DNA from: Ursidibacter arcticus
Lineage (GTDB): Bacteria; Pseudomonadota; Gammaproteobacteria; Enterobacterales; Pasteurellaceae
Reading direction: 5' to 3'
DNA: 46,188 nucleotides
Assembly: GCF_009761375.1 (NCBI RefSeq)
Contig: NZ_LEKM01000131.1
Coordinates: 1 to 46,188, forward strand
Positions within the stretch are counted from its first letter, which is position 1; each line of letters opens with the position of its first letter. Below, in pieces: positions 26,957 to 37,575 of the stretch. The translations under genes were made by a program, and so were the position numbers. The notes beneath the pieces were generated by a model. It searched no databases and was not told the DNA's origin. It saw only the letters and a program-made list of their open reading frames with translations.

Positions 26957-28471
26957 TTAGCTAAACCAACAAATTTGGCGAGCAGCCATAATCAATTCAC
27001 CCGCTTTTTCTGCGGTTAATTCTTCAATATCAGCTAAATCATCAACGCCTTGTTCAGCAAGATCTTCAAGGGTAGTAATTTGTTTTTCGGCTAAACGGAA
27101 TGCAATATGGCGATCCATTCCTTCTAGATTTAATAATTTATCTTCAATATCTGCTTGTTTTAGTGCTTCTTCTTCTGCTAATGCTTTTGCAGTTAGCACG
27201 TTTTTCGCACGAGTTTGAAGTTCTTCTACTAGATCTTCATCTTCTAAGCCATCAATTGCTGTTAATTCATTAACTGGCACATAAGCTAATTCTTCAAGGC
27301 TAGTAAACCCTTCATCAATTAAAATATGGGCAAATTCTTCATCAATTTCTAAGCTATTTACAAATAAATCAATAACTTTGTTATCTTCAGCTTGATGTTT
27401 TTTCTCTAACTCATCAGTCGTCATCACATTTAACGTCCAACCTGTTAGTTGGTTAGCTAAACGAACGTTTTGACCGTTACGACCAATCGCTTGTGCGAGT
27501 GCTGATGCATCGACAGCAAGATCCATTGAGTGATTATCTTCATCAACCACAATTGAACTTACGTCCGCTGGAGCCATTGCATTGATAACAAATTGAGCTG
27601 GGTTATCGTCCCAAAGTACAATATCAACACGCTCACCGCCAAGCTCATTACTGATAGCTTGCACACGAGCACCACGCATACCAACACAAGCACCAACTGG
27701 GTCAATGCGTTTATCATTACTTTTTACCGCAATTTTGGCACGAGAACCAGGATCACGAGATGCACCTTTAATTTCAATTAGCTCTTCACCAATTTCTGGC
27801 ACTTCTAATTTGAATAACTCTTGTAACATCACTGGTTTAGCACGCGTTACAAATAGTTGTGGACCTTTTGATTCTGGCTTAATTTGATATAACACACCAC
27901 GCACACGATCTCCTGGACGGAAGTTTTCACGCGGTAGCATATCTTCACGCACAATAACTGCTTCTGCTTGGTTACCCAAATCTAAGATGATCTGTTCACG
28001 ACTTACTTTCTTCACTGTTGCAGTAATAATTGAGCCTAATTGTGAACGGAACTGTTCAACCACTTTATTACGCTCTGCTTCACGAATTTTAGTACTAATT
28101 ACCTGACGAGCAGTTTGCATTGTGATGCGGTCAAACGCAATTGACTCAATCTCATCTTCAATATAATCGCCTAGCTGAATAGCAGGATTTTCAAATTGTG
28201 CCGCTTCTAAGGTAATTTCTTTAGTCTGATGATTAACTTTTTCAACCACTAACCAGCGGCGGAAAGTTGTAAATTCACCTGTTTTACGGTTGATAACAAC
28301 ACGCACATCAATATCAATACCGTTACCTGATTTGCGGTCTTCTCTTTCTGCAGCGGCTTTCTTTTTAGTTGAGATCGCTAATGCTGTTTCAAGTGCTTCA
28401 AAAATTGCATCTTTTGGTAATAATTTCTCATTTGATACCGCTTCTGCGGCTAATAAAATCTCTTTACTCAT
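26957..28471 (-). CDS. nusA: Transcription termination/antitermination factor NusA
   Basis: A 504-residue factor (E. coli 495) that binds RNA polymerase and modulates pausing, termination and antitermination. The N-terminal polymerase-binding domain (about 1-135) is followed by S1 (about 138-203, [20 protein letters not shown]), KH1 and KH2 ([15 protein letters not shown], and [19 protein letters not shown]), and two acidic C-terminal repeats (helix-hairpin-helix type, [15 protein letters not shown] and [15 protein letters not shown]). The acidic repeats are complete, as in E. coli. It lies 14 bp after rimP and 19 bp before infB. Confidence 0.97.
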   Translation of the reverse strand: MSKEILLAAEAVSNEKLLPKDAIFEALETALAISTKKKAAAEREDRKSGNGIDIDVRVVINRKTGEFTTFRRWLVVEKVNHQTKEITLEAAQFENPAIQLGDYIEDEIESIAFDRITMQTARQVISTKIREAERNKVVEQFRSQLGSIITATVKKVSREQIILDLGNQAEAVIVREDMLPRENFRPGDRVRGVLYQIKPESKGPQLFVTRAKPVMLQELFKLEVPEIGEELIEIKGASRDPGSRAKIAVKSNDKRIDPVGACVGMRGARVQAISNELGGERVDIVLWDDNPAQFVINAMAPADVSSIVVDEDNHSMDLAVDASALAQAIGRNGQNVRLANQLTGWTLNVMTTDELEKKHQAEDNKVIDLFVNSLEIDEEFAHILIDEGFTSLEELAYVPVNELTAIDGLEDEDLVEELQTRAKNVLTAKALAEEEALKQADIEDKLLNLEGMDRHIAFRLAEKQITTLEDLAEQGVDDLADIEELTAEKAGELIMAARQICWFS

Positions 28472-28485
28472 TCTGTCTGACTTCC

Positions 28486-28965
28486 TTAGAAATTAAATAC
28501 GGGAATTAAATTTGCTTTTTGAATATTACCAAAAGCAAAACTTTGTAAATTGTTTTCGAGTTTTAAGCTCTCATCAAGTTTTAATGTAATTAAATCACCT
28601 TCAACTGAAAGAATCTCACCTTGCCATTTACGGCGATCAAACATTGGAATACGCAAATGAATAACCACTTCACGTCCAACAAAGCGTTGATAGTGTTCCA
28701 AGGTAAATAATGGGCGATCCAAACCTGGTGATGACACTTCAAGGTTATATTTATCTGCAATTGGGTCTTCGACATCAAAAATTGCACTCACTTGACGACT
28801 CACATCACTACAATCATCAATAGTTACGCCACCTTCTTTGTCAATATATAAGCGAACTGTCAAAAAACGCCCTGCTCGTTGGCATTCAATACCAACAAGC
28901 TCAAAACCCATTGCATCAATAGAATCTTGAACAAGCTCTTGTAATTTCTGCTCTAATGTTGCCAA
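28486..28965 (-). CDS. rimP: Ribosome maturation factor RimP
   Basis: A 159-residue protein (E. coli 150) needed for 30S subunit assembly. Its two domains are visible: the N-terminal alpha/beta domain with [24 protein letters not shown] and [19 protein letters not shown], then a small beta-barrel starting [15 protein letters not shown]. It is the first protein-coding gene after metY. A run of three hairpins lies between metY and rimP, so it probably has its own promoter in 28966-29056 or depends on partial read-through. Confidence 0.95.
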   Translation of the reverse strand: MATLEQKLQELVQDSIDAMGFELVGIECQRAGRFLTVRLYIDKEGGVTIDDCSDVSRQVSAIFDVEDPIADKYNLEVSSPGLDRPLFTLEHYQRFVGREVVIHLRIPMFDRRKWQGEILSVEGDLITLKLDESLKLENNLQSFAFGNIQKANLIPVFNF

Positions 28966-29056
28966 ATTTTCTCTCCTTATTTAATTTCCCTTTCCTTTGA
29001 TACAACGTGAAATTATAGGTAAAGGGTCAGTGTTATTTTTTTAACAGATATAAAAA

Positions 29057-29077
29057 AAGAGCTATAAAAGCCCTCTT
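29057..29077 (-). terminator. Hairpin 3 between metY and rimP
   Basis: On the minus strand AAGAG..GCT / AGC..CTCTT with a small internal mismatch is followed by a run of seven T (TTTTTTTATATC). A probable intrinsic terminator, the third after metY. Confidence 0.55.
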
Positions 29078-29104
29078 AACACAACTAAAGCTGACTGTTA
29101 GCCA

Positions 29105-29130
29105 CAAAAAAGCCCCAAACAACAGTTGAG
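29105..29130 (-). terminator. Hairpin 2 between metY and rimP
   Basis: Minus strand: AAGCCTCAA pairs with TTTGGGGCTT (one weak position) around a CTGTTG loop, followed by TTTTTG. A good intrinsic terminator shape. Confidence 0.6.
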
Positions 29131-29180
29131 GCTTCAAGCGGTTTGTTTTATTTCATTTTTTGCAAATCACAATTTTTAAA

Positions 29181-29216
29181 TAAAACAAAACTCATTGTTA
29201 TCAACATAACAATGAG
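29181..29216 (-). terminator. Intrinsic terminator after metY
   Basis: Perfect 11-bp stem CTCATTGTTAT / ATAACAATGAG with a 4-base loop (29191-29216), followed on the minus strand by TTTTGTTTTATTT. It starts 10 bp after the tRNA's CCA end. Confidence 0.85.
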
Positions 29217-29225
29217 CCTTAAAAC

Positions 29226-29302
<77 letters not shown>

Positions 29303-29315
29303 TCTGATGTGGTGC

Positions 29316-29343
29316 ATTATAGTCAATCACAGAACCTTTGCAA
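29316..29343 (-). promoter_or_regulatory. metY promoter
   Basis: Minus strand -35 TTGCAA (29338-29343) and -10 TATAAT (29316-29321), 16-bp spacer. Transcription would begin a few bases before the tRNA 5' end. Confidence 0.75.
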
Positions 29344-29425
29344 GTGCTTTTTTCATTTTATGAAATAAAAGCGGATTTTATAAACAATTCGCCAATAATA
29401 TCAACAATAATGCCCCTATTTCGCC

Positions 29426-30445
29426 TTATACATTTAATAATGTATGTAAATCAGCATCTTTACGATCTAAATAGTGTGAAGATTGAATTTTGCGAATGGT
29501 ACGAGAACGACCACGAATTAACAACGTTTCTGTTGTAGCTAAATTCCCTTTACGCTGAATACCTTTTAATAAATCACCCGTCGTAATTCCTGTTGCAGAG
29601 AACACAATATTATCATCACGCACAAGATCTTCTAATTTCAACACTTCATTGATTGGCACATTCAAGGCTTCGCAACGTGAAATTTCTTTCTCTGCATAAG
29701 CAAAGTTTTCTAATGAATTACCTTTGACTTGGTTGCGTGGAATCAGTCTCGCCTGCATATCGCCTCCTAAAGCACGAACAGCAGCTGCTGCAACAACACC
29801 TTCAGGTGCACCACCAATACCGTATAGCAAGTCTAAATCACTTTCAGGTAAACAGCATTGCACCGCTGCAGCCACATCACCATCAGGAATTGCCATTACC
29901 CGCACGCCTAGCTGTTGCATTTCCGCAATGACTTTACTATGGCGAGGTTTATCTAACACAGCAACAGTTAATTGTGAAAGCAATTTTCCTTTTTTAGATG
30001 CTACACGGCGAAGGTTTTGTTCAATCGGTAAATTGAGATCAATCATTCCTTTGGCTTCATTGCCTACTACTAATTTTTCCATATACATATCAGGTGCTTG
30101 TAAGAAAGTATCTTTGCCACCAGCAGCTAATACTGATAATGCATTCGCTTGCCCCATTGCCGTCATTCGAGTGCCATCAATAGGATCTACCGCAATCGTT
30201 ACTACTTCATCTTCAGGGCGAGACAAGCCAATTTTTTCGCCAATATATAACATCGGAGCTTGGTCAATCTCACCTTCTCCAATTACCACTTCACCTCGAA
30301 TTTCCATCTGATTTAATAACAGACGCATCGCTTTAACTGCAGCATCATCAGCTGCATTTTTATTCCCACGTCCTAACCAAGCAAAGGCAGCTAACGCAGC
30401 TGCTTCAGTAACACGCGAAAATTCAATAGAAAGAGATCTTTTCAT
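29426..30445 (-). CDS. glpX: Fructose-1,6-bisphosphatase class II
   Basis: A 339-residue metal-dependent phosphatase (E. coli GlpX 336) that converts fructose 1,6-bisphosphate to fructose 6-phosphate in gluconeogenesis. Signature stretches are AAFAWLGRGNKNAADDAAV near the N-terminus, VVIGEGEIDQAPMLYIGE, the metal-binding AVDPIDGTRMTAMGQANALSV, and GIGGAPEGVVAAAAVRALGG. Lithium-sensitive inositol-phosphatase fold. It stands alone, not next to glpF or glpK as in E. coli. Divergent from glnS across a 210-bp region. Confidence 0.96.
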   Translation of the reverse strand: MKRSLSIEFSRVTEAAALAAFAWLGRGNKNAADDAAVKAMRLLLNQMEIRGEVVIGEGEIDQAPMLYIGEKIGLSRPEDEVVTIAVDPIDGTRMTAMGQANALSVLAAGGKDTFLQAPDMYMEKLVVGNEAKGMIDLNLPIEQNLRRVASKKGKLLSQLTVAVLDKPRHSKVIAEMQQLGVRVMAIPDGDVAAAVQCCLPESDLDLLYGIGGAPEGVVAAAAVRALGGDMQARLIPRNQVKGNSLENFAYAEKEISRCEALNVPINEVLKLEDLVRDDNIVFSATGITTGDLLKGIQRKGNLATTETLLIRGRSRTIRKIQSSHYLDRKDADLHTLLNV

Positions 30446-30535
30446 CTTTAGCTCCTTAAGAGAAACGCTTTAAAAGAATACATATCGGCTATTGCCAACG
30501 GTGTAAGAATAGCATATTTCTGCACGAACCTCTTT

Positions 30536-30544
30536 ACAAGCGGT
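30536..30544 (+). other. DNA uptake signal core, ACAAGCGGT
   Basis: Exact core in the glpX-glnS divergent region, followed by the A/T-rich flank GAGATTTTTAGAAAATTTT. Confidence 0.8.
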
Positions 30545-30655
30545 GAGATTTTTAGAAAATTTTACAGATTATCCCATTATCCGCACTCTTGTTATTTAAG
30601 TTATTGCTGATAAAGTGTAGAATATTCCGTTATTTTTACCCTAAACGAGAGAAAT

Positions 30656-32332
30656 ATGAGCAACGAAGAGATTTTATCCGCAGAACAGCACGATGTTCGT
30701 GCCAATTTTATTACCCATATCGTTGATGAAGATTTAGCATCAGGAAAGCATAAAAATGTTCACACTCGCTTTCCACCTGAGCCTAACGGTTATTTGCATA
30801 TTGGGCACGCTAAATCAATCTGCTTAAACTTTGGTATTGCTGAAGATTACAACGGCTTATGTAACCTACGTTTTGACGACACAAACCCAGTTAAAGAAGA
30901 TGTGGAATATGTCGAATCTATCAAAGAAGACGTAAAATGGCTTGGTTTTAACTGGGAGGGTGAACCACGCTACGCCTCAGATTATTTTGATCAACTATAT
31001 GCTTATGCCATTGAACTAATTGAAAAAGGTTTAGCTTACGTTGATGAGCTTTCGCCTGAAGAGATCAGAGAATATCGTGGTACATTAACTGAACCAGGTA
31101 AAAACAGCCCTTATAGAGATCGCCCAATCGAAGAAAACTTAGCACTTTTTGAAAAAATGAAAAATGGCGAGTTTGCCGAAGGGAAAGCTTGCTTACGAGC
31201 CAAAATTGATATGGCATCTTCTTTTATTGTAATGCGAGACCCTGTAATTTATCGTATTAAATTTGCTAGCCATCACCAAACAGGTGATAAATGGTGCATT
31301 TATCCAATGTATGATTTTACACACTGTATTTCAGATGCGATTGAACGTATTACACATTCACTTTGTACCTTAGAATTCCAAGATAACCGCCGTTTATATG
31401 ACTGGGTTTTAGATAATATTTCGATTGAACGCCCACTACCACATCAATACGAGTTCTCTCGTTTAAACTTAGAAGGTACATTAACCTCTAAACGTAAATT
31501 ACTCAAATTAGTTACCGATGGTATTGTTGATGGTTGGAATGACCCACGAATGCCAACAATTTCAGGCTTACGTCGTCGTGGTTATACACCAGCATCATTG
31601 CGTGAATTTGCTCGCCGTATCGGTGTAACCAAACAAGATAACGTGGTGGAATACAGTGCGTTGGAATCTTGTATTCGTGATGATCTCAATACTAATGCAC
31701 CACGAGCAATGGCTGTCATTAACCCTGTTAAAGTTGTTATCGAAAACTTTACAGGCGAAGAAACCTTAACCGCTCCAAACCACCCAAATCGTGAAGACTT
31801 AGGTGTGCGTGAATTGCCTTTCACTCGTGAACTTTATATTGATGAAGCAGACTTCCGTGAAGAAGCGAATAAACAATATAAACGTTTAGTGCTTGGTAAA
31901 GAAGTCCGTTTGCGTAATGCCTATGTAATTAAAGCAGAACGTGTTGAAAAAGATGCAAGCGATAAGATCACCACGATCTTTTGCACCTACGACCCTGAGA
32001 CATTAGGGAAAAATCCTGCTGATGGACGTAAAGTAAAAGGCGTTATTCACTGGGTTTCTGCAACACAAAATAAACCTGCGGAATTTCGTTTATATGATCG
32101 CCTATTCACTGTTGCTAACCCTGGTGCAGAAGATGACATTAACAGTGTGGTAAATCCTAATTCGCTTGTGGTAAAACAAGGTTTTGCTGAACCAAGCCTA
32201 GCCAATGCTAAAGCGGAACAAGGTTATCAATTTGAACGTGAAGGCTATTTCTGTTTAGATAGCAAAGATGGCAATGCAGATAATTTAGTCTTTAACTTAA
32301 CTGTTAGCTTAAAAGAAAGTGTAGCGTTCTAG
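30656..32332 (+). CDS. glnS: Glutaminyl-tRNA synthetase
   Basis: A 558-residue class I aminoacyl-tRNA synthetase (E. coli 554) that charges tRNA-Gln. The HIGH motif is [15 protein letters not shown] (about 40-54), and the KMSKS counterpart is LTSKRKLL near residue 275, where Met is replaced by Thr; E. coli has MSKRK. The two C-terminal beta-barrels that read the anticodon are complete, ending [18 protein letters not shown] precedes the ATG. A terminator shared with lysO follows. Confidence 0.97.
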   Translation: MSNEEILSAEQHDVRANFITHIVDEDLASGKHKNVHTRFPPEPNGYLHIGHAKSICLNFGIAEDYNGLCNLRFDDTNPVKEDVEYVESIKEDVKWLGFNWEGEPRYASDYFDQLYAYAIELIEKGLAYVDELSPEEIREYRGTLTEPGKNSPYRDRPIEENLALFEKMKNGEFAEGKACLRAKIDMASSFIVMRDPVIYRIKFASHHQTGDKWCIYPMYDFTHCISDAIERITHSLCTLEFQDNRRLYDWVLDNISIERPLPHQYEFSRLNLEGTLTSKRKLLKLVTDGIVDGWNDPRMPTISGLRRRGYTPASLREFARRIGVTKQDNVVEYSALESCIRDDLNTNAPRAMAVINPVKVVIENFTGEETLTAPNHPNREDLGVRELPFTRELYIDEADFREEANKQYKRLVLGKEVRLRNAYVIKAERVEKDASDKITTIFCTYDPETLGKNPADGRKVKGVIHWVSATQNKPAEFRLYDRLFTVANPGAEDDINSVVNPNSLVVKQGFAEPSLANAKAEQGYQFEREGYFCLDSKDGNADNLVFNLTVSLKESVAF

Positions 32333-32361
32333 ATCGACTGATTAAAATAGTAAAAGAAAAT

Positions 32362-32397
32362 AAATGCCTTTAGATTAAATCTAGTCTAAAGGCATTT
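32362..32397. terminator. Hairpin terminator between glnS and lysO
   Basis: Perfect 13-bp stem AAATGCCTTTAGA / TCTAAAGGCATTT with a 10-base loop, between the two convergent genes. The T-rich tail (TTTATTTTCTTTT) is on the minus-strand side, so it mainly ends lysO transcription; it may also stop glnS. Confidence 0.85.
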
Positions 32398-32402
32398 CCA
32401 TA

Positions 32403-33314
32403 TTAAGAAGCCATTCCAATAAACATTGGTAATAAGAAAGGTATGGCTAAATTGACAATAAAGCCAAAACTAATCGCTAACGGTACAACTTGCATTCCCC
32501 CTGATTTTTGAATAATCGGCAAGGTACAATCAAGCGATGTCGCTCCTCCCAATCCAACTGCTGTTGAAGGAAACATTCTCATAAAGAAAGGAATGCTGAA
32601 TAAGCAGAAAATTTCACGAGAGAGATCATTAAAGAAAGCAATACTGCCGTAAACAGGCCCCCACGCATCATTAACCAACACACTTGATAACGAATACCAA
32701 CCAAACCCAGAAGCAAAAGCTAATGCTTTGAATAAAGGTAAACCTAATAAATAGGCTGAAATCACCCCTCCAAGCAAACCACTGCCCATAAAGATCAGTG
32801 CTGTAAATATTCCACGTTTATTTAAAAATACCTCTTTCAAAGGAATACCACTATTGCGTAGCTGAATACCAACACAAAAAATCATCACAACGAGTACATA
32901 AGTACTAGAGTGAAGTGGGAAATCTAATATACCTTTAGTAACAAAGCCGAAAATTCCCCCTGCTAATACGGCTGAACATAATGCCGATGATTCCAAAAGT
33001 TGTTTCCAACGTGATGGTAATTCTTCTGCTGTTAAAGCAGTTCGTTTCATTGGATATAATTTATCGAAAAGCATTAAACTTCCGATATTACAACAATGAA
33101 TAATGGTACTTAGCCCCAAAGCTGTCAGCCCAATTTGGGGAAGTTTAGTTTCTAAATCATCTAATTGCCCTAAAGCAATGCCCATTATCAACAAAATTAA
33201 GTAAAGGCTATACATTGTCGTTTTATTGACTACCGCCATTACCTTAGGATTATGAACACGAAAAAGATAGCCTAAAAAAAGTGGCACAAAAGCAATCAAT
33301 AGCCCATAAATCAT
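32403..33314 (-). CDS. lysO: Lysine exporter LysO (YbjE)
   Basis: A 303-residue membrane protein of the LysO/DUF340 family (E. coli LysO 299). About eight to ten hydrophobic segments are seen. Recognisable stretches are VVMIFCVGIQLRNSGI, ASGFGWYSLSSVLVND and GGATSLDCTLPIIQKSGG, the last holding the conserved acidic region thought to be important for transport. In E. coli it exports lysine and toxic analogues such as thialysine. Monocistronic, divergent from dinB. Confidence 0.93.
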   Translation of the reverse strand: MIYGLLIAFVPLFLGYLFRVHNPKVMAVVNKTTMYSLYLILLIMGIALGQLDDLETKLPQIGLTALGLSTIIHCCNIGSLMLFDKLYPMKRTALTAEELPSRWKQLLESSALCSAVLAGGIFGFVTKGILDFPLHSSTYVLVVMIFCVGIQLRNSGIPLKEVFLNKRGIFTALIFMGSGLLGGVISAYLLGLPLFKALAFASGFGWYSLSSVLVNDAWGPVYGSIAFFNDLSREIFCLFSIPFFMRMFPSTAVGLGGATSLDCTLPIIQKSGGMQVVPLAISFGFIVNLAIPFLLPMFIGMAS

Positions 33315-33383
33315 TCGTTCCCCCTTTCAATTTTCCTTTTTATTATTAAGGATAAATTTTAACAATAAATTAACGCAATAAAA

Positions 33384-33399
33384 CTGTTTTTATATACAG
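33384..33399 (+). promoter_or_regulatory. LexA (SOS) box upstream of dinB
   Basis: CTGTTTTTATATACAG keeps the CTGT-N8-ACAG half-sites of the gammaproteobacterial LexA box, with an A/T-only centre. It is 47 bp upstream of the dinB ATG, overlapping the likely promoter. Confidence 0.85.
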
Positions 33400-33414
33400 T
33401 TATTTGATATGCTA

Positions 33415-33423
33415 ACAAGCGGT
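33415..33423 (+). other. DNA uptake signal core, ACAAGCGGT
   Basis: Exact core between the LexA box and dinB, followed by TACTTTCTCTCAATTTTTTG. Confidence 0.8.
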
Positions 33424-33446
33424 TACTTTCTCTCAATTTTTTGCAA

Positions 33447-34517
33447 ATGAATATATCACGAAAAATTATTCACATTGATATGGACTGTTTTTATGCCTCA
33501 ATAGAAATGCGTGAAAATCCCACCTTGATCGGCAAAGCCGTCGCCGTTGGTGGAAGTGCAAATCAACGAGGAGTACTCACCACTTGCAATTATGAAGCGA
33601 GAAAATTCGGGCTACACAGTGCAATGCCAACTGTTCAAGCATTAAAACTATGTCCGCAATTAGTGCTGTTGCCCGTAAATATGTCTTTATATAAAGAAGT
33701 ATCTGCCCAAATTCACCAAATTTTTCAACGATATACCTCTATTATAGAGCCACTTTCGCTAGATGAAGCCTATTTAGACGTAACACATTGCCAACATCAT
33801 TCTGGTTCAGCCACTTGGATTGCTCAAGCAATCCGCCAAGCAATTTGGAATGAATTACAATTAACCGCCTCGGCAGGCATTGCCCCACTAAAATTTCTTG
33901 CCAAAATTGCCTCTGACCAAAATAAACCGAACGGACAATTTGTAATTCCCCCAGAGCAAGTTGCTGATTTTATTTCAACACTTCCATTAAAAAAGATCCC
34001 TGGTGTAGGTAATGTGACAAATGAAAAACTCAAACAGCTAGGATTTCACACCTGTGCAGATATTCAGAAATCAGAAAAACACTTTATTTTCCAACAATTT
34101 GGTAAATTTGGACAGCGTTTGTGGGATTTTAGCCACGGCATTGATGAACGAGAAATTGAAGTCAATCGCCCACGCAAATCACTTGCTGTTGAAAATACCC
34201 TACTACAAGATATTTCCGATTTAAACAGTGCAAAAATGATTGTCTGCGAACAATTTAATAAACTTGTCTTTCGCATTCAGAGAAACTGGGCTGACATACC
34301 TTTATCCGAATTTAAAAAATTAGGTATCAAACTTAAATTTGATGATTTCAGTCAAACAACTTTGGAAAGAACAATGGATAACTTTACTCAAGAGAATTTC
34401 TTATATTTACTTGAACAGATCTGGCAACGAAGAAATGGACGAAAAATCCGCTTAATCGGCATAAACGCTCACTTTCCAAACAAAAAAGTAACAACACAGT
34501 TAAACTTATGGGAATAA
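33447..34517 (+). CDS. dinB: DNA polymerase IV
   Basis: A 356-residue Y-family translesion polymerase (E. coli DinB 351). I take ATG 33447 (MNISRKIIHIDMDCFYA); an in-frame TTG two codons before is less likely. Catalytic acids are Asp11 in IDMDCFYA and Asp106/Glu107 in SLDEAYLD. The steric-gate neighbourhood CFYASIE is intact. The little finger domain follows, and the C-terminus ends in QLNLWE, a sliding-clamp binding motif. The LexA box upstream indicates SOS induction. Single gene, divergent from lysO. Confidence 0.95.
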   Translation: MNISRKIIHIDMDCFYASIEMRENPTLIGKAVAVGGSANQRGVLTTCNYEARKFGLHSAMPTVQALKLCPQLVLLPVNMSLYKEVSAQIHQIFQRYTSIIEPLSLDEAYLDVTHCQHHSGSATWIAQAIRQAIWNELQLTASAGIAPLKFLAKIASDQNKPNGQFVIPPEQVADFISTLPLKKIPGVGNVTNEKLKQLGFHTCADIQKSEKHFIFQQFGKFGQRLWDFSHGIDEREIEVNRPRKSLAVENTLLQDISDLNSAKMIVCEQFNKLVFRIQRNWADIPLSEFKKLGIKLKFDDFSQTTLERTMDNFTQENFLYLLEQIWQRRNGRKIRLIGINAHFPNKKVTTQLNLWE

Positions 34518-34558
34518 TTGTTGCCGAAACCTTGAATTTTGCTAAATTATCGCCATTT

Positions 34559-34567
34559 ACAAGCGGT
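34559..34567 (+). other. DNA uptake signal core, ACAAGCGGT
   Basis: Exact core followed by C and TTTTTTAC between dinB and htpX. Confidence 0.8.
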
Positions 34568-34608
34568 CTTTTTTACTTAACTTTTTACAACTTGGAGAAT
34601 TATCTACT

Positions 34609-35460
34609 ATGATGAGAATTGCACTCTTTCTTGCAACAAACTTTGCCGTAATGATTGTATTAGGCATTATCTTAAGCGTAACGGGCATTGCGGGTAACAG
34701 TACTGGCGGCATCTTAATTATGTCAGTGCTTTTTGGTTTTGCAGGTTCATTGATCTCATTATTTTTATCAAAAACAATGGCTTTACGTTCTGTTGGTGCA
34801 GAAATTATTACTGAGCCACGCAATAATGCAGAACGTTGGTTAGTTGAAACCGTTAAACGTCAATCACAACAAGCAGGTATTCCAATGCCTGATGTCGCCA
34901 TTTACCACTCGGCTGATGTGAATGCTTTTGCAACAGGTGCAACAAAAAGTAACTCTCTTGTTGCAGTAAGTACAGGCTTATTAAATTCAATGACCCAAGA
35001 TGAAGCGGAAGCCGTTGTTGCACACGAAGTTGCTCATATTGCAAATGGCGATATGGTTACGATGACTTTATTACAAGGTGTACTGAATACCTTTGTTATT
35101 TTCTTATCTCGAATGATTGCAACCGCTGTATCAAGCACTCGTAACGACAATGGTGAAGAAAGCCAAAGCACTGGGATTTATTTCCTAGTATCAATGGTGT
35201 TAGAAATTCTCTTTGGTGTATTAGCAACCATTATTGCGATGTGGTTCTCTCGTTATCGTGAATTCCGAGCAGATGCAGGCTCAGCAAGCCTTGTGGGGAA
35301 AGAAAAAATGATTGCTGCCTTACAACGTTTACAAAAACTACACGAGCCTGAAGAGTTACCCGGTTCATTAAACGCATTTATGATCAACGGTAAACGCAAA
35401 GAACTCTTTATGAGCCACCCACCACTTGAAAAACGCATTGAAGCATTAAGAAATTTATAA
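34609..35460 (+). CDS. htpX: Membrane zinc metalloprotease HtpX
   Basis: A 283-residue M48 protease (E. coli 293) of inner-membrane protein quality control, partnering FtsH. Two N-terminal membrane helices (about 4-26 and 35-57) are followed by the zinc-binding HEVAH at 139-143 and a later acidic ligand in [10 protein letters not shown] near 222. Two further helices lie at about 153-175 and 187-210. The start [11 protein letters not shown] matches E. coli; a GGAG site precedes it. The tail ends [13 protein letters not shown], the family signature. Confidence 0.96.
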   Translation: MMRIALFLATNFAVMIVLGIILSVTGIAGNSTGGILIMSVLFGFAGSLISLFLSKTMALRSVGAEIITEPRNNAERWLVETVKRQSQQAGIPMPDVAIYHSADVNAFATGATKSNSLVAVSTGLLNSMTQDEAEAVVAHEVAHIANGDMVTMTLLQGVLNTFVIFLSRMIATAVSSTRNDNGEESQSTGIYFLVSMVLEILFGVLATIIAMWFSRYREFRADAGSASLVGKEKMIAALQRLQKLHEPEELPGSLNAFMINGKRKELFMSHPPLEKRIEALRNL

Positions 35461-35484
35461 ATTTCTATTAACACAGCAATAAAA

Positions 35485-35521
35485 AAGGACGCCATAGTGA
35501 TCTGATCAATATGGCGTCCTT
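35485..35521 (-). terminator. Hairpin terminator between htpX and serS
   Basis: Perfect 12-bp stem AAGGACGCCATA / TATGGCGTCCTT, with TTTTTTATTG after the minus-strand stem, so it serves serS and perhaps also htpX. Confidence 0.85.
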
Positions 35522-35553
35522 ACTTATAAATGGAGAGTCTAAATTTCCCTATA

Positions 35554-36861
<1,308 letters not shown>

Positions 36862-36905
36862 TTATCCTTATTTTTATTTGCAAATTTTTAGAATAATCCA
36901 ACCGC

Positions 36906-37385
36906 TTAATAGCGATTAGCGTTTTTCATAATACGCTGTTTAGCAACTTGCCATTCTCTATCTTTAATATCATCACGCTTATCGTGAAGTTTTTTACCTT
37001 TTGCCAAACCAATTTTGACTTTCGCCCACGCATTCTTCCAATACATCGAAAGGGCAACAACCGTAAAGCCATCTCGATTTACTTTACCGAATAGAGAGTC
37101 TAACTCTCGCTTATTTAATAATAATTTTCGTGTGCGGGTAGGATCGGCAACAATATGCGTAGAAGCCACATTTAATGGGGTAATCATTGCCCCAAACAGA
37201 TAGGCTTCACCGTTGCGGAAAATCACATAGCTGTCGCCAATATTCGCTTTTCCTGCTCGCAATGCTTTAACTTCCCACCCTTGCAGTTCTAAGCCCGCTT
37301 CAATTTCATCTTCAATAAAATATTCGTGGCGAGCTCGTTTATTTAACGCAATAGTATTGGATGCAACTTTTGGTTTTTTACTCAT
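36906..37385 (-). CDS. smpB: SsrA-binding protein SmpB
   Basis: A 159-residue OB-fold protein (E. coli 160) that delivers tmRNA to stalled ribosomes for rescue. N-terminal [37 protein letters not shown] and the [23 protein letters not shown] block are characteristic; the C-terminal tail ([11 protein letters not shown]) inserts in the mRNA channel. The tmRNA gene ssrA is not in this window. Start ATG at 37385. Confidence 0.97.
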   Translation of the reverse strand: MSKKPKVASNTIALNKRARHEYFIEDEIEAGLELQGWEVKALRAGKANIGDSYVIFRNGEAYLFGAMITPLNVASTHIVADPTRTRKLLLNKRELDSLFGKVNRDGFTVVALSMYWKNAWAKVKIGLAKGKKLHDKRDDIKDREWQVAKQRIMKNANRY

Positions 37386-37448
37386 AATCCATCTTTATTA
37401 ACAAAAAATTGGTGGGATTGTACCCTAAATATAAGAAAGTTTGAACGG

Positions 37449-37457
37449 ACAAGCGGT
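37449..37457 (+). other. DNA uptake signal core, ACAAGCGGT
   Basis: Exact core in the gap between the adhesin end and smpB. Confidence 0.8.
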
Positions 37458-37486
37458 TTGTTTTGCAGAATAATTTGCAAAAATAA

Positions 37487-37520
37487 ACCCACCATTATAG
37501 GGAATCCTAAAATAGTGGGT
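37487..37520 (-). terminator. Terminator of the adhesin gene
   Basis: Minus strand ACCCAC..ATT pairs with a GTGGGT arm across a 14-base loop, then TTTATTTTTGC. It lies about 56 bp after the adhesin stop. A second weak hairpin (AGTCT / AGACT, 37530-37560) precedes it. Confidence 0.65.
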
Positions 37521-37575
37521 CTATTAGAGAGTCTAAAATACCTAGTATTTAACTAGAGACTTTAATTCCATTTAA

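Noticed and set aside
29724-30311. A 195-codon open frame on the plus strand opposite glpX
   Set aside because: It lies wholly inside the well-supported glpX gene, has Ser/Pro/Thr-rich composition and no family features.
33441-33446. TTG start two codons upstream of dinB ATG
   Set aside because: It lies in the A/T flank of the uptake signal and the ATG matches family N-termini better. The same reasoning excludes the TTG two codons before the CYTH protein.
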